From: Candidatus Saccharimonadota bacterium
Lineage (GTDB): Bacteria; Patescibacteriota; Saccharimonadia; Saccharimonadales; Saccharimonadaceae
DNA: 64,000 nucleotides
Direction: 5' to 3'
Assembly (NCBI GenBank): GCA_017962365.1
Contig: JAGCVL010000002.1
Location: 62,001-126,000 of the forward strand
Both the position numbers and the translations under genes were made by a program. Shown here one piece after another: positions 24,492-33,311 of the stretch. A model generated the notes under the pieces. The model did not search any database and was not told the origin of the DNA. It saw only the letters and a list, made by a program, of their open reading frames with translations. The first letter of the stretch is position 1; every line of letters begins with the position of its first letter.

Positions 24492-26705
24492 CTACAACGA
24501 AATGATGCCACCACCTGGATCAGGGTCTATAGGCACAAAACCACCGCCATCATCATATACCATCATACACCGCACAAAATTACCGTAAGAGCGATCGCCG
24601 CCAGGATAAGCCCAGGCTTCATCTAACGCCGTACTAAAAACATCCATTTCTGAATCAGCAGGGTAGTTGCTAGTATTATCACTAGACCATGCCCTCGCAC
24701 CCTGCCTAAACATAGTTACACCATTGCGAAACCCGCCAGACAATATAGCGGTAATCTCATATTGCAACGATGTGGTCAAACTCCACCAATTATCATAATA
24801 ACCGGCAACTTCGTTATAGTTATTACTGGATGGCATAAACCATCCAACTGGACAAATATCTTGCGACGTATAAAAATCAGGCCCAGCATAATCACTATCA
24901 TAACAATAACTCCCCGCCGAAGCCGCACAGTAATTGTAGAAAGTACCCAATTTACCGCTACCGTAACCATATGACATCATAACTTCGTCTTTATTATCCG
25001 CATTAGCCTTAGCTACATTAAAAGAATCACTCGGGTTAGAAGAATTCCAGCTAGAGAATCCTGAAACCGCATACCGATCGCCATTGGCGCGATTCCCACT
25101 CTTTAAACTTGCAAGAGATTCACTAGTCGCATTTGTATTATATTCAGATAATGTATTTCTTACCGTAGAATCCGTCAAATCCAACCTCAAATTATCCAAC
25201 ATCCAGCAATTACCATCCGCCAACCTCTTTATATGATAGATTTCATTATCACGGCTGTCATAGACGTTAATACCGGAAGTGCTACAAGTATTGAAATTAT
25301 AGTTTAAATATTGCATTTCAATCTCAGCATGTTCATATACCGCATACAACGTCACTGGAAGATCGCCATTTCCCGCCTCTAATTTAGCGGCAACATCATA
25401 TTCGCTCACATAATCTGGCACCCTAGCATACGGATCCTCACTCCAACCTATGAAATTTGTTACACCGTAATTGTGGCCAGGCGCAGAATAAGCCCCAACC
25501 AACCCAATCTTATTATAACCATTCACCTCCATTTCATCACCGTTTGCATCCAGCCCAGTAACTACAGCATAATAACCATATCCACTCATGATGCCCTCCT
25601 CATCCGACATAAAACCAAAAGTCACAGTATTGCCAGTTATCGTACATTGAACCGTATTTATAAGATTAAATTCATCATCATAGTAATCATCGTATCCGCT
25701 ATCAGCATATTTTCCGCCCACGTTACCACTATTGCCACAGCTCTGCACACCGCTCACGTAATCATCATAGGCATTGTAATCAGGATGATTCCCCTCCCAA
25801 AAGCTAACATAATCATTATAATATCCATCAATCACCTCGCCACCATAAGTTAAATTAATGCGTAAAGCACTAGCGCCAGGTATGGTGACAACGTCATTAT
25901 AGTCTTCTTCATCAGCATATGAACCACTACGTATGCCACTATCATTAATATTTGGAGTATGAGAATATTTGCTATACCCGGTGACGGTGGTCGTCGTAGC
26001 ATCATAAGTCACAGTATTGGTGGACCTACTCGGGTCGCCACCAAAATACAGCCCATTCCCATCATATATAATCATCAAACTATCGCCGGTATCCACATTC
26101 GCCACGGCAGTAAAAGTCACAATATTGGAATAATATCCCATCGTCTGCTCCGCATCCGCACTTGCCCCAATCGTAAAATTAGTCAAATTACCACCAGCAT
26201 ACCCCTCCACAGCCACACCGCTATGATTTCTCGTTGCATTAAGTATAGTATCGGTATTATAAAGCAACCCTGAGTAGGTCGTAGTCGCATCATTGATTGT
26301 CGAAGCCGTCGTATATCCCCACTTATTACTATCAAAATTAGCTAGCGTCAAATGATCACTATTCGCAAGACTCGTAAACGTCGCATTAGAAGAATTACTC
26401 ACGAGGTCACTACTGTCATCCGTCTCGCCAACCCCACCAACCTTAGCCGACAGAGTATAACCATAGACAGCATTCGTATCCACATTTACCGCAATCGTGT
26501 TGCTATGTGCGGCGTTACCCGGCATAAGATTATTAACTAAGGCCACGTTGGAAGATAATGTTATCACAATCGATGAATCAAATGTAAACTCCACGTCTAC
26601 CGTATCAGACTGTGCATATGCCCCCTGCGCCGAAATTACACTACCAAAGATAAAGGCACCGCCAACTATTAGCCCCATACCAAGCAATGTCTTCACTACC
26701 TTCAT
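24492..26705 (-). CDS. Secreted surface protein with FISUMP-type C-terminal domain
   Basis: 737-residue exported protein. Signal peptide about 1-31 ending AYA. Residues about 32-200 are Thr/Ser/Asn-rich with beta character (VDVEFTFDSSIVITLSSNV), likely a cell-surface or fibre module. The middle is Tyr/Asp/Gly-rich. Residues about 475-725 match the Fibrobacter succinogenes major paralogous domain: ADGNCWMLDNLRLDL and CPVGWFMPS are its hallmark segments. There is no LPxTG or C-terminal helix. A paralog lies at 50.9-52.5 kb. TGC-TAAACT ends 6 nt before the ATG, predicting leaderless translation. The role is probably adhesion or host contact. Confidence 0.82.
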   Translation of the reverse strand: MKVVKTLLGMGLIVGGAFIFGSVISAQGAYAQSDTVDVEFTFDSSIVITLSSNVALVNNLMPGNAAHSNTIAVNVDTNAVYGYTLSAKVGGVGETDDSSDLVSNSSNATFTSLANSDHLTLANFDSNKWGYTTASTINDATTTYSGLLYNTDTILNATRNHSGVAVEGYAGGNLTNFTIGASADAEQTMGYYSNIVTFTAVANVDTGDSLMIIYDGNGLYFGGDPSRSTNTVTYDATTTTVTGYSKYSHTPNINDSGIRSGSYADEEDYNDVVTIPGASALRINLTYGGEVIDGYYNDYVSFWEGNHPDYNAYDDYVSGVQSCGNSGNVGGKYADSGYDDYYDDEFNLINTVQCTITGNTVTFGFMSDEEGIMSGYGYYAVVTGLDANGDEMEVNGYNKIGLVGAYSAPGHNYGVTNFIGWSEDPYARVPDYVSEYDVAAKLEAGNGDLPVTLYAVYEHAEIEMQYLNYNFNTCSTSGINVYDSRDNEIYHIKRLADGNCWMLDNLRLDLTDSTVRNTLSEYNTNATSESLASLKSGNRANGDRYAVSGFSSWNSSNPSDSFNVAKANADNKDEVMMSYGYGSGKLGTFYNYCAASAGSYCYDSDYAGPDFYTSQDICPVGWFMPSSNNYNEVAGYYDNWWSLTTSLQYEITAILSGGFRNGVTMFRQGARAWSSDNTSNYPADSEMDVFSTALDEAWAYPGGDRSYGNFVRCMMVYDDGGGFVPIDPDPGGGIISL

Positions 26706-26760
26706 GCCTCTAGTTTAGCATAACATTTTTCATTTTACAATAACCTTTTTATCACCAAGA

Positions 26761-26789
26761 AAAATCCCCGGGATATACCCGGGGAATTT
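26761..26789 (-). terminator. Intrinsic terminator downstream of the 139-residue membrane protein gene
   Basis: TCCCCGGG-atata-CCCGGGGA hairpin followed on the minus strand by ATTTTTC. Confidence 0.8.
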
Positions 26790-26791
26790 CA

Positions 26792-27211
26792 TTACTGTAT
26801 GCTGCGCCTCGACGGAGGCAGCATTTCTACGGCTTTAACGGCCGTAGGCTGCCGCCGCTTTTGTCCGCAGTGACGTTTCTTTAGTAGCCGCCTTTGCCGC
26901 TCACCACCCTCCAAGCTGGCAAACAAGCAAACTATGCCGTAAATGGCTGACAAGCCAAGGATATATAGTGCCATATCCAGACCGGGACTCTCTGAACCAT
27001 TGTCCAGAATCGCCTGTAATATGCCGTCATGGCTCTCAATGAATAAACCAAGGGCAAACATGGCCCCCAGCACCCCTGAGAGAACGACATACGTGTATTC
27101 CGCCACATACTGGCGGATCCCATTACGCCAACAATACTTTCTTCTGCCAAGGAAATACATCGCGATTAGTGCCACCAGCGCCCAAACATAATACCAATTA
27201 AAAGTATGCAT
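26792..27211 (-). CDS. Three-helix membrane protein, unknown function
   Basis: 139 residues with membrane helices at about 5-20, 39-59 and 78-100, and a basic Arg/Lys-rich C-terminal tail of about 35 residues. No family is recognised. AAGGAGGG precedes the ATG by about 7 nt, and a perfect consensus promoter lies about 75 bp upstream, so this gene is probably well expressed. The 3' end encodes a hairpin-rich segment (26804-26865 region), so the tail may be a recent addition. Confidence 0.7.
   Translation of the reverse strand: MHTFNWYYVWALVALIAMYFLGRRKYCWRNGIRQYVAEYTYVVLSGVLGAMFALGLFIESHDGILQAILDNGSESPGLDMALYILGLSAIYGIVCLFASLEGGERQRRLLKKRHCGQKRRQPTAVKAVEMLPPSRRSIQ
26809..26861. repeat. Nested hairpin in the 3' end of the 139-residue protein gene
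   Basis: GGCAGC (about 26815) pairs with GCTGCC (about 26848) and TACGGC with GCCGTA within it, and a small GCCTC-gac-GGAGGC hairpin precedes. It is coding, for the Pro/Arg-rich C-terminal tail. No similarity to the leuS/pheT core is seen. Confidence 0.4.
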
Positions 27212-27285
27212 TATATTTTCCCTCCTTGACGCAGCAGGTACAAGGCCTTTTTCGCCTCACCCACATTCAAAAAGCCTACATTCCC

Positions 27286-27314
27286 ATTATATCACACTTA
27301 AGCTATTCTGTCAA
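27286..27314 (-). promoter_or_regulatory. Consensus promoter of the 139-residue membrane protein gene
   Basis: TTGACA-17-TATAAT with TGA extended -10 on the minus strand: every element matches consensus. The leader is about 65-70 nt. Confidence 0.85.
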
Positions 27315-27347
27315 GACCAAGGCTGGGCCGAGACCAAAGTCAAAGCC

Positions 27348-28070
27348 CTAAGATCCCATCTCGGCATCATAATCAATGCCATAATACGCATACATCAACT
27401 TCATATATGCAAGATCTACCTCGCTCGCCGCCGCCTTCAAAGCTCCCTCATTTGCCACCGCCATCACCAGAAACCGAAGTGGTTTATTATATCCGCCACA
27501 AATCTCCGTCGTGTTGCCATATGCTAGGTCACCAGACATCGTAATCCTCCGTATCCCGCCAAGTCGCATTCCGACCACCCCAGCATTCCACCCCTCAATC
27601 ATACCCTGAGAAGCATTAATTGCCGACTTAAATGCTGTCGGATTTTTATCGTCGTCAAACGATGAGTCAAAAATCGTCTCGTCCGCACACCATCCAATAT
27701 AATACGCCAAATAATCCGTATCACCATCAGCGAGCTCCCGACCGTCCCCTATCAGCAAATCTTTAGTCTGCAAAACTCCTTCATTTGCCGCCGTTTCATT
27801 ATAGGCTTTCACCTCAGACCGATATTGGATAAATTTATCAAAATCACCTTTCGATACCTCTTTAAAGGCTGCCTTTTTCTCATCGTACGCCGCCTCATAT
27901 GCTGCAATTTTGTCGTTACCAATGCCGGCCGTATCATCTAAAGCCGCCGTCTTGCCACCATTTAACACAATCGCCACATATCCAGCAATCATCGACCCTA
28001 GCATCGCTATTGCAATTATTGTTATCGCCACCCGTTGCCCCACACTCGTTTTCAACTCTTTTTCTTCCAT
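27348..28070 (-). CDS. Membrane-anchored FKBP-type peptidyl-prolyl isomerase
   Basis: Prolyl isomerase or chaperone acting on exported proteins. One N-terminal membrane helix (about 14-36) is followed by a helical linker rich in Ala/Lys/Glu (about 45-105). The FKBP domain covers about 120-215: YYIGWCADETIFDSSF, GMIEGWNAGVVGMRLGGIRR and AYGN are the usual substrate-pocket segments. The start at MEEKEL is chosen because TGG-TATAAT lies 9 nt upstream. It follows the spc operon terminator. Confidence 0.86.
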   Translation of the reverse strand: MEEKELKTSVGQRVAITIIAIAMLGSMIAGYVAIVLNGGKTAALDDTAGIGNDKIAAYEAAYDEKKAAFKEVSKGDFDKFIQYRSEVKAYNETAANEGVLQTKDLLIGDGRELADGDTDYLAYYIGWCADETIFDSSFDDDKNPTAFKSAINASQGMIEGWNAGVVGMRLGGIRRITMSGDLAYGNTTEICGGYNKPLRFLVMAVANEGALKAAASEVDLAYMKLMYAYYGIDYDAEMGS

Positions 28071-28079
28071 AATACCAAA

Positions 28080-28085
28080 ATTATA
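28080..28085 (-). promoter_or_regulatory. -10 of the FKBP gene, abutting the rplO terminator
   Basis: TGG-TATAAT starts directly after the U-tract of the rplO terminator and lies 9 nt before the ATG. Confidence 0.55.
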
Positions 28086-28087
28086 CC

Positions 28088-28118
28088 ACAAAAATAACTC
28101 CCCGAAAGGAGTTATTTT
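28088..28118 (-). terminator. Intrinsic terminator after rplO
   Basis: AAAATAACTCC-tttcgg-GGAGTTATTTTT type hairpin with a T run on the minus strand, ending the rplF-rplR-rpsE-rplO transcript. secY and adk do not follow here. Confidence 0.85.
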
Positions 28119-28132
28119 AGAGCCATTAAGAA

Positions 28133-28600
28133 CTATTTTTCGGCTTCAAGCTTTGGGCACTTTAAGATTTCTACTTTCTTAAATGACCCGCCAGCCTTCT
28201 TGATAGCCTCAATTGCCGACTTTGATGCGAACTGAGTCTCAAGCTCGATCTTCGCTGAAAGTTCACCGCGGGTGATAACTTTCACCTTGACATACGGGCT
28301 AGAAATCAAGCTATTCTCTGCCAGCGTGATATTATCAACCTTACCTTTAAGATCATTCAGTCTATCGGTGTAAACCACCTCAGCTTTTGGATGGAATGAC
28401 TTAAAGCCTTTTAGCTTTGGCACTGCCTGCATAATCGCACGCTGACCGCCCATGAAGCCTGCTGGCATCTTAGAATGACCAGTACGAGCCTTCTGACCCT
28501 TAGTACCACGACCAGCGGTTTTACCCTGGCCAGCCGAGATACCACGACCCTTGCGGGATGGGCGAGTATTTTTTACTACTGTCAAATCATTGTATTTCAT
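28133..28600 (-). CDS. rplO: 50S ribosomal protein uL15
   Basis: Late-assembly protein of the large subunit. The Gly/Arg/Lys-rich N-terminal extension (SRKGRGISAGQGKTAGRGTKGQ) and the globular C-terminal domain are complete in 155 residues. The start ATG overlaps the rpsE stop (TAATG), and MKYNDLT is the expected N-terminus. It is the last gene of the transcript; rpmD, which should lie between rpsE and rplO, is absent. Confidence 0.97.
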   Translation of the reverse strand: MKYNDLTVVKNTRPSRKGRGISAGQGKTAGRGTKGQKARTGHSKMPAGFMGGQRAIMQAVPKLKGFKSFHPKAEVVYTDRLNDLKGKVDNITLAENSLISSPYVKVKVITRGELSAKIELETQFASKSAIEAIKKAGGSFKKVEILKCPKLEAEK

Positions 28601-29217
28601 TACTTGCTCTCCTTCTTGCCGGTCCAATCCTTGCGCGGAACCTGAGCCCTTAGACCCTCGATTACTGCGTAAGCGATATTAACCTTGTTGGTCGAACCAA
28701 GTGACTTTGAAATCAAGTTTTTCACGCCAGTGAGGCCCATGATCGAACGCACTGTGCCACCAGCAATAATACCGGTACCAGGAGCAGCTGGTTTCATCAA
28801 CACATCTGCACCAGTCACTTTCGTGCGAGTCTCATGGCAAATCGTCTCACCGTCCATATTGAAGGTAATCATCGACTTCTTGGCCTTGCGAGTAGCCTTA
28901 GCTACGGCTGAAGTCACATCGCCACCTTTTGCGACACCTACGCCGACCTTATTTTTGTGATTGCCTACCGCTACGATAGCCTTAAAGCGCATACGGCGAC
29001 CACCGGCTACAGTGTGAGACACGCGGTCCACTGCGATGGTAATCTCGTCAAATTCTTTTGGCGCTACGTCCGCTTTGACGCGGTCGCGGCGGTTCTTCCG
29101 GTCCATCTTACGACCAGCGATGTCGCGAGTTTGCTTTGTCGCCGCCGTCTTGTCATCCATTTTGAGAGTGCCGGATTTATTAATCACTCTCGGAGCTTTT
29201 TTGTCTGATTCTGGCAT
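28600..29217 (-). CDS. rpsE: 30S ribosomal protein uS5
   Basis: Small-subunit protein near the mRNA entry and decoding site. The dsRBD-like N-terminal domain begins near residue 54 (FDEITIAVDRVSHTVAGGRRMRFKAIVAVG) and the S5 C-terminal domain near 120. A Lys-rich extension of about 45 residues precedes the family start, making 205 residues. It ends by TAATG overlap with rplO. Confidence 0.97.
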   Translation of the reverse strand: MPESDKKAPRVINKSGTLKMDDKTAATKQTRDIAGRKMDRKNRRDRVKADVAPKEFDEITIAVDRVSHTVAGGRRMRFKAIVAVGNHKNKVGVGVAKGGDVTSAVAKATRKAKKSMITFNMDGETICHETRTKVTGADVLMKPAAPGTGIIAGGTVRSIMGLTGVKNLISKSLGSTNKVNIAYAVIEGLRAQVPRKDWTGKKESK

Positions 29218-29219
29218 AA

Positions 29220-29549
29220 TTAAAACTCCAATCCTTCCTTGCGAGCAGCGTCAGCGAGTGCTTTCATGCGCCCAGCATATAATTTAGACCCCCGGTCAAA
29301 TACGACCTTCTTCACCTTTGCAGCTTTAGCCTTCTTGGCAATTTCCTCACCAATTTTTGCGGCTTTTTCGGTCTTAGTACCAGTCATCTTATTGCCAACC
29401 GTAGTTGCATAAGCGATAGTCACCTTCTTGTCGTCATCAATTACCTGCGCGGTAATATGAAGATTCGAAAAATGCACTGAAAGGCGCGGACGATCTGCGG
29501 TACCATGAATCTTAGCCCGTGTTCTCTTTGCTCTAAACACACTTTTCAT
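29220..29549 (-). CDS. rplR: 50S ribosomal protein uL18
   Basis: Binds 5S rRNA in the central protuberance. The 109 residues carry the expected RLSVHFSNLHITAQVIDD strand and the C-terminal VFDRGSKLYAGRMKALADAAR segment. It overlaps rplF by one base. Confidence 0.97.
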   Translation of the reverse strand: MKSVFRAKRTRAKIHGTADRPRLSVHFSNLHITAQVIDDDKKVTIAYATTVGNKMTGTKTEKAAKIGEEIAKKAKAAKVKKVVFDRGSKLYAGRMKALADAARKEGLEF

Positions 29550-30085
29550 TATTTCTTACCTGCCTTTCCAGCCTTGCGAATAATCACTTCGTCCGCGTAC
29601 TTGATACCTTTACCCTTGTATGGCTCTGGTTTCTTTAGTGCGCGAATTTCAGCTGCTACCTGCCCGACTTTCTGCTTGTCGATACCACTTACAGTGATTT
29701 CCATTTTATTGGTGGTAAGTTGGACACCTTCTGGAGCCTTGTATTTCACAGGATGTGAAAAACCAAGCGCCATCTCGATCTCCTGGCCACCACCTGAAAG
29801 GCGGAAGCCTACACCGTTAATTTCTAGTTTTTTCTCGTAACCTTTGGTGACTCCGTTGACGGCATTGTTTAGTAATGCTCTCTGGAGACCGTGCCAAGCC
29901 CGAGATTTTGGTTCGTCGTCACTACGCGTGACTACGATCTGAGTGCCTTCAACCTTTGTAGTGGTCTTTGGCTGCACCGGGACTAAGAGCTGACCCTTTG
30001 GGCCTGCGACAGTAATCTCTTTGTCGCCGACCGTGATTGTCACTCCCGCCGGAATATCGATGGGTTGTTTTCCGATACGACTCAT
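29549..30085 (-). CDS. rplF: 50S ribosomal protein uL6
   Basis: Located near the factor-binding stalk base. Two tandem L6 domains fill 178 residues; the signature PEPYKGKGIKY is near the C-terminus. It starts with ATG SRIGKQPI, preceded by GGAAG. It is the first gene of a separate rplF-rplR-rpsE-rplO transcript because the adhesin gene cuts it off from rpsH. Confidence 0.97.
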   Translation of the reverse strand: MSRIGKQPIDIPAGVTITVGDKEITVAGPKGQLLVPVQPKTTTKVEGTQIVVTRSDDEPKSRAWHGLQRALLNNAVNGVTKGYEKKLEINGVGFRLSGGGQEIEMALGFSHPVKYKAPEGVQLTTNKMEITVSGIDKQKVGQVAAEIRALKKPEPYKGKGIKYADEVIIRKAGKAGKK

Positions 30086-30112
30086 ATCTTCCTTTACTTT
30101 AATATCTCCACC

Positions 30113-30141
30113 ATTATATCACATTTTGCCAGTAGATACAA
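30113..30141 (-). promoter_or_regulatory. Promoter of rplF-rplR-rpsE-rplO
   Basis: TTGTAT-17-TATAAT with TGA extended -10, between the adhesin stop and rplF. Confidence 0.75.
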
Positions 30142-30164
30142 GCCTAAACCCACCAAAACCTTCC

Positions 30165-33098
30165 CTAGGCCTTCTTAGCCGTAACCTCTTTACTCTTCAC
30201 TACTACCGCAGAAAAGAACACAATCACCGCCATAAATACAACTGCCGCCAACATTACTATACTATTTTCAACTGCAGCTTCACCACTTTTGGCGATTTTT
30301 ACACCTGTGTTTGGAGACAATATCTGATTATTGTCTAAACCGCCTTTACCGCCCTCATCATCCGCTATTGGGGCAATAGGATCATCGTCAGCAGCAGTCT
30401 CTGGATCCTCTGGCTCTTCCGGCTCTTCTGGTTCTTCCGGTTCTTCTGGCTCTTCCGGCCCCTCTGGCTCCTCTGGGGTATCAGAAGTATGACGATATGT
30501 AATCACAAAACCATTTTCCATATTGCCACTGATGGTTCTCGAATACTCAGCGGGTACCACATCTTGTGTAACTCCATAAATGATCTCGCTACCAGATTGA
30601 TTAACAAACAAATCTTCGAACATTACGCACCATGCACCACAAGCCCCGTCACCATTTTCATCAACGACTAGTTTCTTACCAGATTTGGCGCCATTTTCGG
30701 TCAACTCAGCCTCAATATCGGCTGGACGATGCCCATCGCTATTGTCATCATCATCCCAAACAATCCTCACCTCAATATCGCGAACATCTGGCGTATGTGT
30801 ATTTTCTACATCCAAATTACTACTATTGTTAGTAATCGTAAGATATCCTTCTGGAATGATACTTGTATATTTATCATAAAATAGGCTCATATCTTCCCGT
30901 ACTTCATATTGGATTTCCACACCCTTATTGGCATACTTTGGTAAATCATTAAACTCAATCAAAGCACTATCCCGAAGCCCAATCAAAGTCCCAAGACCAA
31001 TACCAAATTCATCATTGCATCTTTCCAGAATCGTATCACCATTCACCGATCCCTTCACGCAAAATCTCACCGTAGTATTAACATTTCTCAAACCATCTCT
31101 ATTATTATCGTCGTTCCACGTTTTGTTAATCGCAATGTTAATGGTCTCTGGGGTATGAGTATTGATGAAAACATTACCTTCTCTACTCATTGTATATTTG
31201 CTCGCTTCATTGCTTGCCAATGCTTCGCAAGTATTAACACCACCAACAGTCTGGCAGTTAATCATTTCTTCAACCGCATATTGAATTTCCGCATTGTTGA
31301 ACCATCTTGGGAAGCTAAAATGATATTCTTTTCTATCAACTTCCTTATCAATCAGCTGGAACCCAACAATTGTACCGTCATCATTTTTAACAGCAAAATA
31401 GAAATCCTCTCGTACTCCATCTTGGTCGCCCGCATCATCCCAAACTTTCACCACGTCAAGATTTACCACATCATAAGTATTTGTCACCACGATGTTAATA
31501 TCGCTGGTTTGACCCTGAGCAATACTAAATCTACCGGCACCATCCGCACCATTGATCTCATACTCTTTCAAATAATTAGCAATCGCCACATCGTTGTTAA
31601 TTGTTCCAACCTCCGAAATAGCATAATTGCCAGCCGGAAATGCTTTTACAATATTTTTAGTCTCCCCATCCTTAATGGCGATAGTTTCTCTAAAATCATC
31701 CGGCCCAGTCAAAACCATATTAAACTTTGCATCTGCATTGGTTGCGCCTACTAATTTCTTCCCAACCTTAATCGCTATTAGCTTTGATACTGCCGGAGTT
31801 GGAAATGTCCCGGTCTCAGTTTTACCGTCGTAGATATAGGTTAGCGTAGCTTCTTTATTCAATAGAAAATTGCCATATGAATCTAAAGTATTGGATACAT
31901 CGGAACTTGCTTCAACAATATAAGTTTCCTCCCAATAATAGCCTCCCCTACCGCCATACAGCGTTTCGTCTTCTGTGAAAGTAAGATTATTTATATTAAT
32001 TTCGGTAGCGTTGGTGCCAGAAACAACAATCGCATCACCCATGATGTCTTTAATCGAGGCAGAATTAATAGCGTTTTTGATTTCCCCTGCAATATCATTG
32101 AAGATTGTAGTCAAATTTACAGATGTGGCGGTATAATTCTTGCCAGGCGAGGCCATTTGATTCAAAACCTTGTTACCAACCGAATCTGAATCCATATCTA
32201 ATGCGATAGTATAAATGTTACCGCACGCTGAATTTTTCTTACAAAATCCAGCCTCAGCAATGGCTGAATTGCCATGATTATAATATTTTGGATTAATGGT
32301 GCCTCCGTATCTCCACCACATAATCTCTGCTGGATTCCAAAATCCAATACCCTGTTCGCCACCATCTCCTACACGCCTATTACTACCAGAATAAATATAC
32401 GCCGACTGTGGCACATTCGTGCTGGTTTCTCTTTCATTTCCGCTAAATAATCCAGATAAGAAAGTCTCTGGGCCGCCATTCACTAAGTAGTTATCTGGAT
32501 TATTAATCCTAAAACTGTACGATGGTTCACCATCAGAGAGAATTACGATATTCTTAATATTCGCATCAGATGCTATTAATAGATTAGCGGCCACATGCAT
32601 TGCATCTTGGGTAAACGTACCGCCATTTGCACGTATCCCGTTAATCTTTGTTTGAATTTTCCCATATTCAGTTTCCCACGTCACATTATTGTCTGCATAA
32701 TCTGAGAATGAAACTATCGCAACCCTATTTGTTGGATTGGCTGAATCATTGGCATCGAGCAATTGTCTAGCTAATTGGCTTGCAGCATTTTTCGCATTCG
32801 TCATACGAGAACCGGTGGTCATACTGCCGGATCTATCCAATACAATCACCGTATCGGAAGACAAAAGCGCCTTTGGAGCCTCAACTCGAAGCTTGATTCT
32901 CCATTGATTTATCATACCAGCCACCACCTCAGCAGTTTTGTACAGCCTCACATCCCCAGGCGCAACCGTCGCCTCAGTCGGATTGATAATCTGCTGACTA
33001 GCAGCACTTGCATTACGTACTACTCCCAGAGGCACAGTCGCCACCATCACTAAAACGGCCGCAAACACCATTTTATATCGATTGAATTTATTTTTCAT
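30165..33098 (-). CDS. Large surface adhesin: VWA domain, Cna-B repeats, LPxTG-like anchor
   Basis: 977-residue exported adhesin. Signal peptide about 1-33. The VWA domain (about 70-330) has the MIDAS start DRSGSM and a later DGEPS motif. A SpaA/prealbumin-like domain follows at about 440-545, then three Cna-B-like repeats starting near 553, 653 and 771, each with VWDD or TWND plus DG.R. A Pro-Glu-Glu repeat tract (about 870-897) forms a wall spanner. LSPNTG near 923, a membrane helix (about 938-962) and a Lys tail resemble a sortase signal. It sits between rpsH and rplF, inside what is normally the spc operon, with its own promoter. AAGGAAGG precedes the ATG. Confidence 0.88.
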   Translation of the reverse strand: MKNKFNRYKMVFAAVLVMVATVPLGVVRNASAASQQIINPTEATVAPGDVRLYKTAEVVAGMINQWRIKLRVEAPKALLSSDTVIVLDRSGSMTTGSRMTNAKNAASQLARQLLDANDSANPTNRVAIVSFSDYADNNVTWETEYGKIQTKINGIRANGGTFTQDAMHVAANLLIASDANIKNIVILSDGEPSYSFRINNPDNYLVNGGPETFLSGLFSGNERETSTNVPQSAYIYSGSNRRVGDGGEQGIGFWNPAEIMWWRYGGTINPKYYNHGNSAIAEAGFCKKNSACGNIYTIALDMDSDSVGNKVLNQMASPGKNYTATSVNLTTIFNDIAGEIKNAINSASIKDIMGDAIVVSGTNATEININNLTFTEDETLYGGRGGYYWEETYIVEASSDVSNTLDSYGNFLLNKEATLTYIYDGKTETGTFPTPAVSKLIAIKVGKKLVGATNADAKFNMVLTGPDDFRETIAIKDGETKNIVKAFPAGNYAISEVGTINNDVAIANYLKEYEINGADGAGRFSIAQGQTSDINIVVTNTYDVVNLDVVKVWDDAGDQDGVREDFYFAVKNDDGTIVGFQLIDKEVDRKEYHFSFPRWFNNAEIQYAVEEMINCQTVGGVNTCEALASNEASKYTMSREGNVFINTHTPETINIAINKTWNDDNNRDGLRNVNTTVRFCVKGSVNGDTILERCNDEFGIGLGTLIGLRDSALIEFNDLPKYANKGVEIQYEVREDMSLFYDKYTSIIPEGYLTITNNSSNLDVENTHTPDVRDIEVRIVWDDDDNSDGHRPADIEAELTENGAKSGKKLVVDENGDGACGAWCVMFEDLFVNQSGSEIIYGVTQDVVPAEYSRTISGNMENGFVITYRHTSDTPEEPEGPEEPEEPEEPEEPEEPEDPETAADDDPIAPIADDEGGKGGLDNNQILSPNTGVKIAKSGEAAVENSIVMLAAVVFMAVIVFFSAVVVKSKEVTAKKA
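30408..30478 (-). repeat. Short tandem repeat encoding Pro-Glu-Glu
   Basis: Degenerate 9-bp repeat (GAAGAACCA type on the coding strand) encoding the wall-spanning PEE tract of the adhesin; repeat number may vary between strains. Confidence 0.75.
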
Positions 33099-33158
33099 TT
33101 ATCCTTCCTTCTGTTTGCCCGCCAAACAGACCGGAAGTCTGTTGCCCACACTAGCCAT
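33099..33158 (-). CDS. Possible 19-residue leader peptide upstream of the adhesin
   Basis: ATG at 33156-33158 opens a 19-codon frame (MASVGNRLPVCLAGKQKEG) whose TAA stop directly abuts the adhesin ATG. Two hairpins that share one arm lie within it: AACAGAC with GTCTGTT, or CTGTTTG with CAAACAG, and both cannot form together. The second leaves the AAGGAAGG site just 3' of it. No strong Shine-Dalgarno precedes the small frame. Translation-coupled control of the adhesin is an inference. Confidence 0.4.
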   Translation of the reverse strand: MASVGNRLPVCLAGKQKEG

Positions 33159-33185
33159 CAAACTTTCATTTTAACAACACTGCCA

Positions 33186-33214
33186 ATGTTATCAGACCTT
33201 ACCAACGATTGCAA
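33186..33214 (-). promoter_or_regulatory. Probable promoter of the adhesin gene
   Basis: TTGCAA-17-TAACAT with TGA extended -10 on the minus strand; predicts a leader of about 80 nt. Confidence 0.6.
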
Positions 33215-33251
33215 GCATAAGTACGTATAAAATAAAAATCCATACAAAAAA

Positions 33252-33275
33252 GAAAAATAACCCGTCAAAGGGTTA
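33252..33275 (-). terminator. Intrinsic terminator after rpsH
   Basis: ATAACCC-tttga-GGGTTAT type hairpin followed by TTTTTCTTTTTT on the minus strand; ends the S10/spc transcript that begins at rplC. Confidence 0.8.
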
Positions 33276-33282
33276 TCTTTCC

Positions 33283-33311
33283 ATTATATCACAGATTTAA
33301 TAATCTGTCAA
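33283..33311 (-). promoter_or_regulatory. Consensus promoter directly upstream of a terminator
   Basis: TTGACA-17-TATAAT with TGA extended -10 immediately after the rpsH stop. Its predicted start lies at the 5' edge of the terminator hairpin at 33257-33275, so most transcripts from it should stop within about 30 nt. Confidence 0.65.

Noticed and set aside
25473-25853. Plus-strand frame rich in Ile/His inside the surface protein gene
   Set aside because: It arises from the Tyr/Asp/Asn codon bias of the minus-strand gene.
30408-30478. Intergenic direct repeat or origin iterons
   Set aside because: The repeat is the coding sequence of the adhesin's PEE tract.
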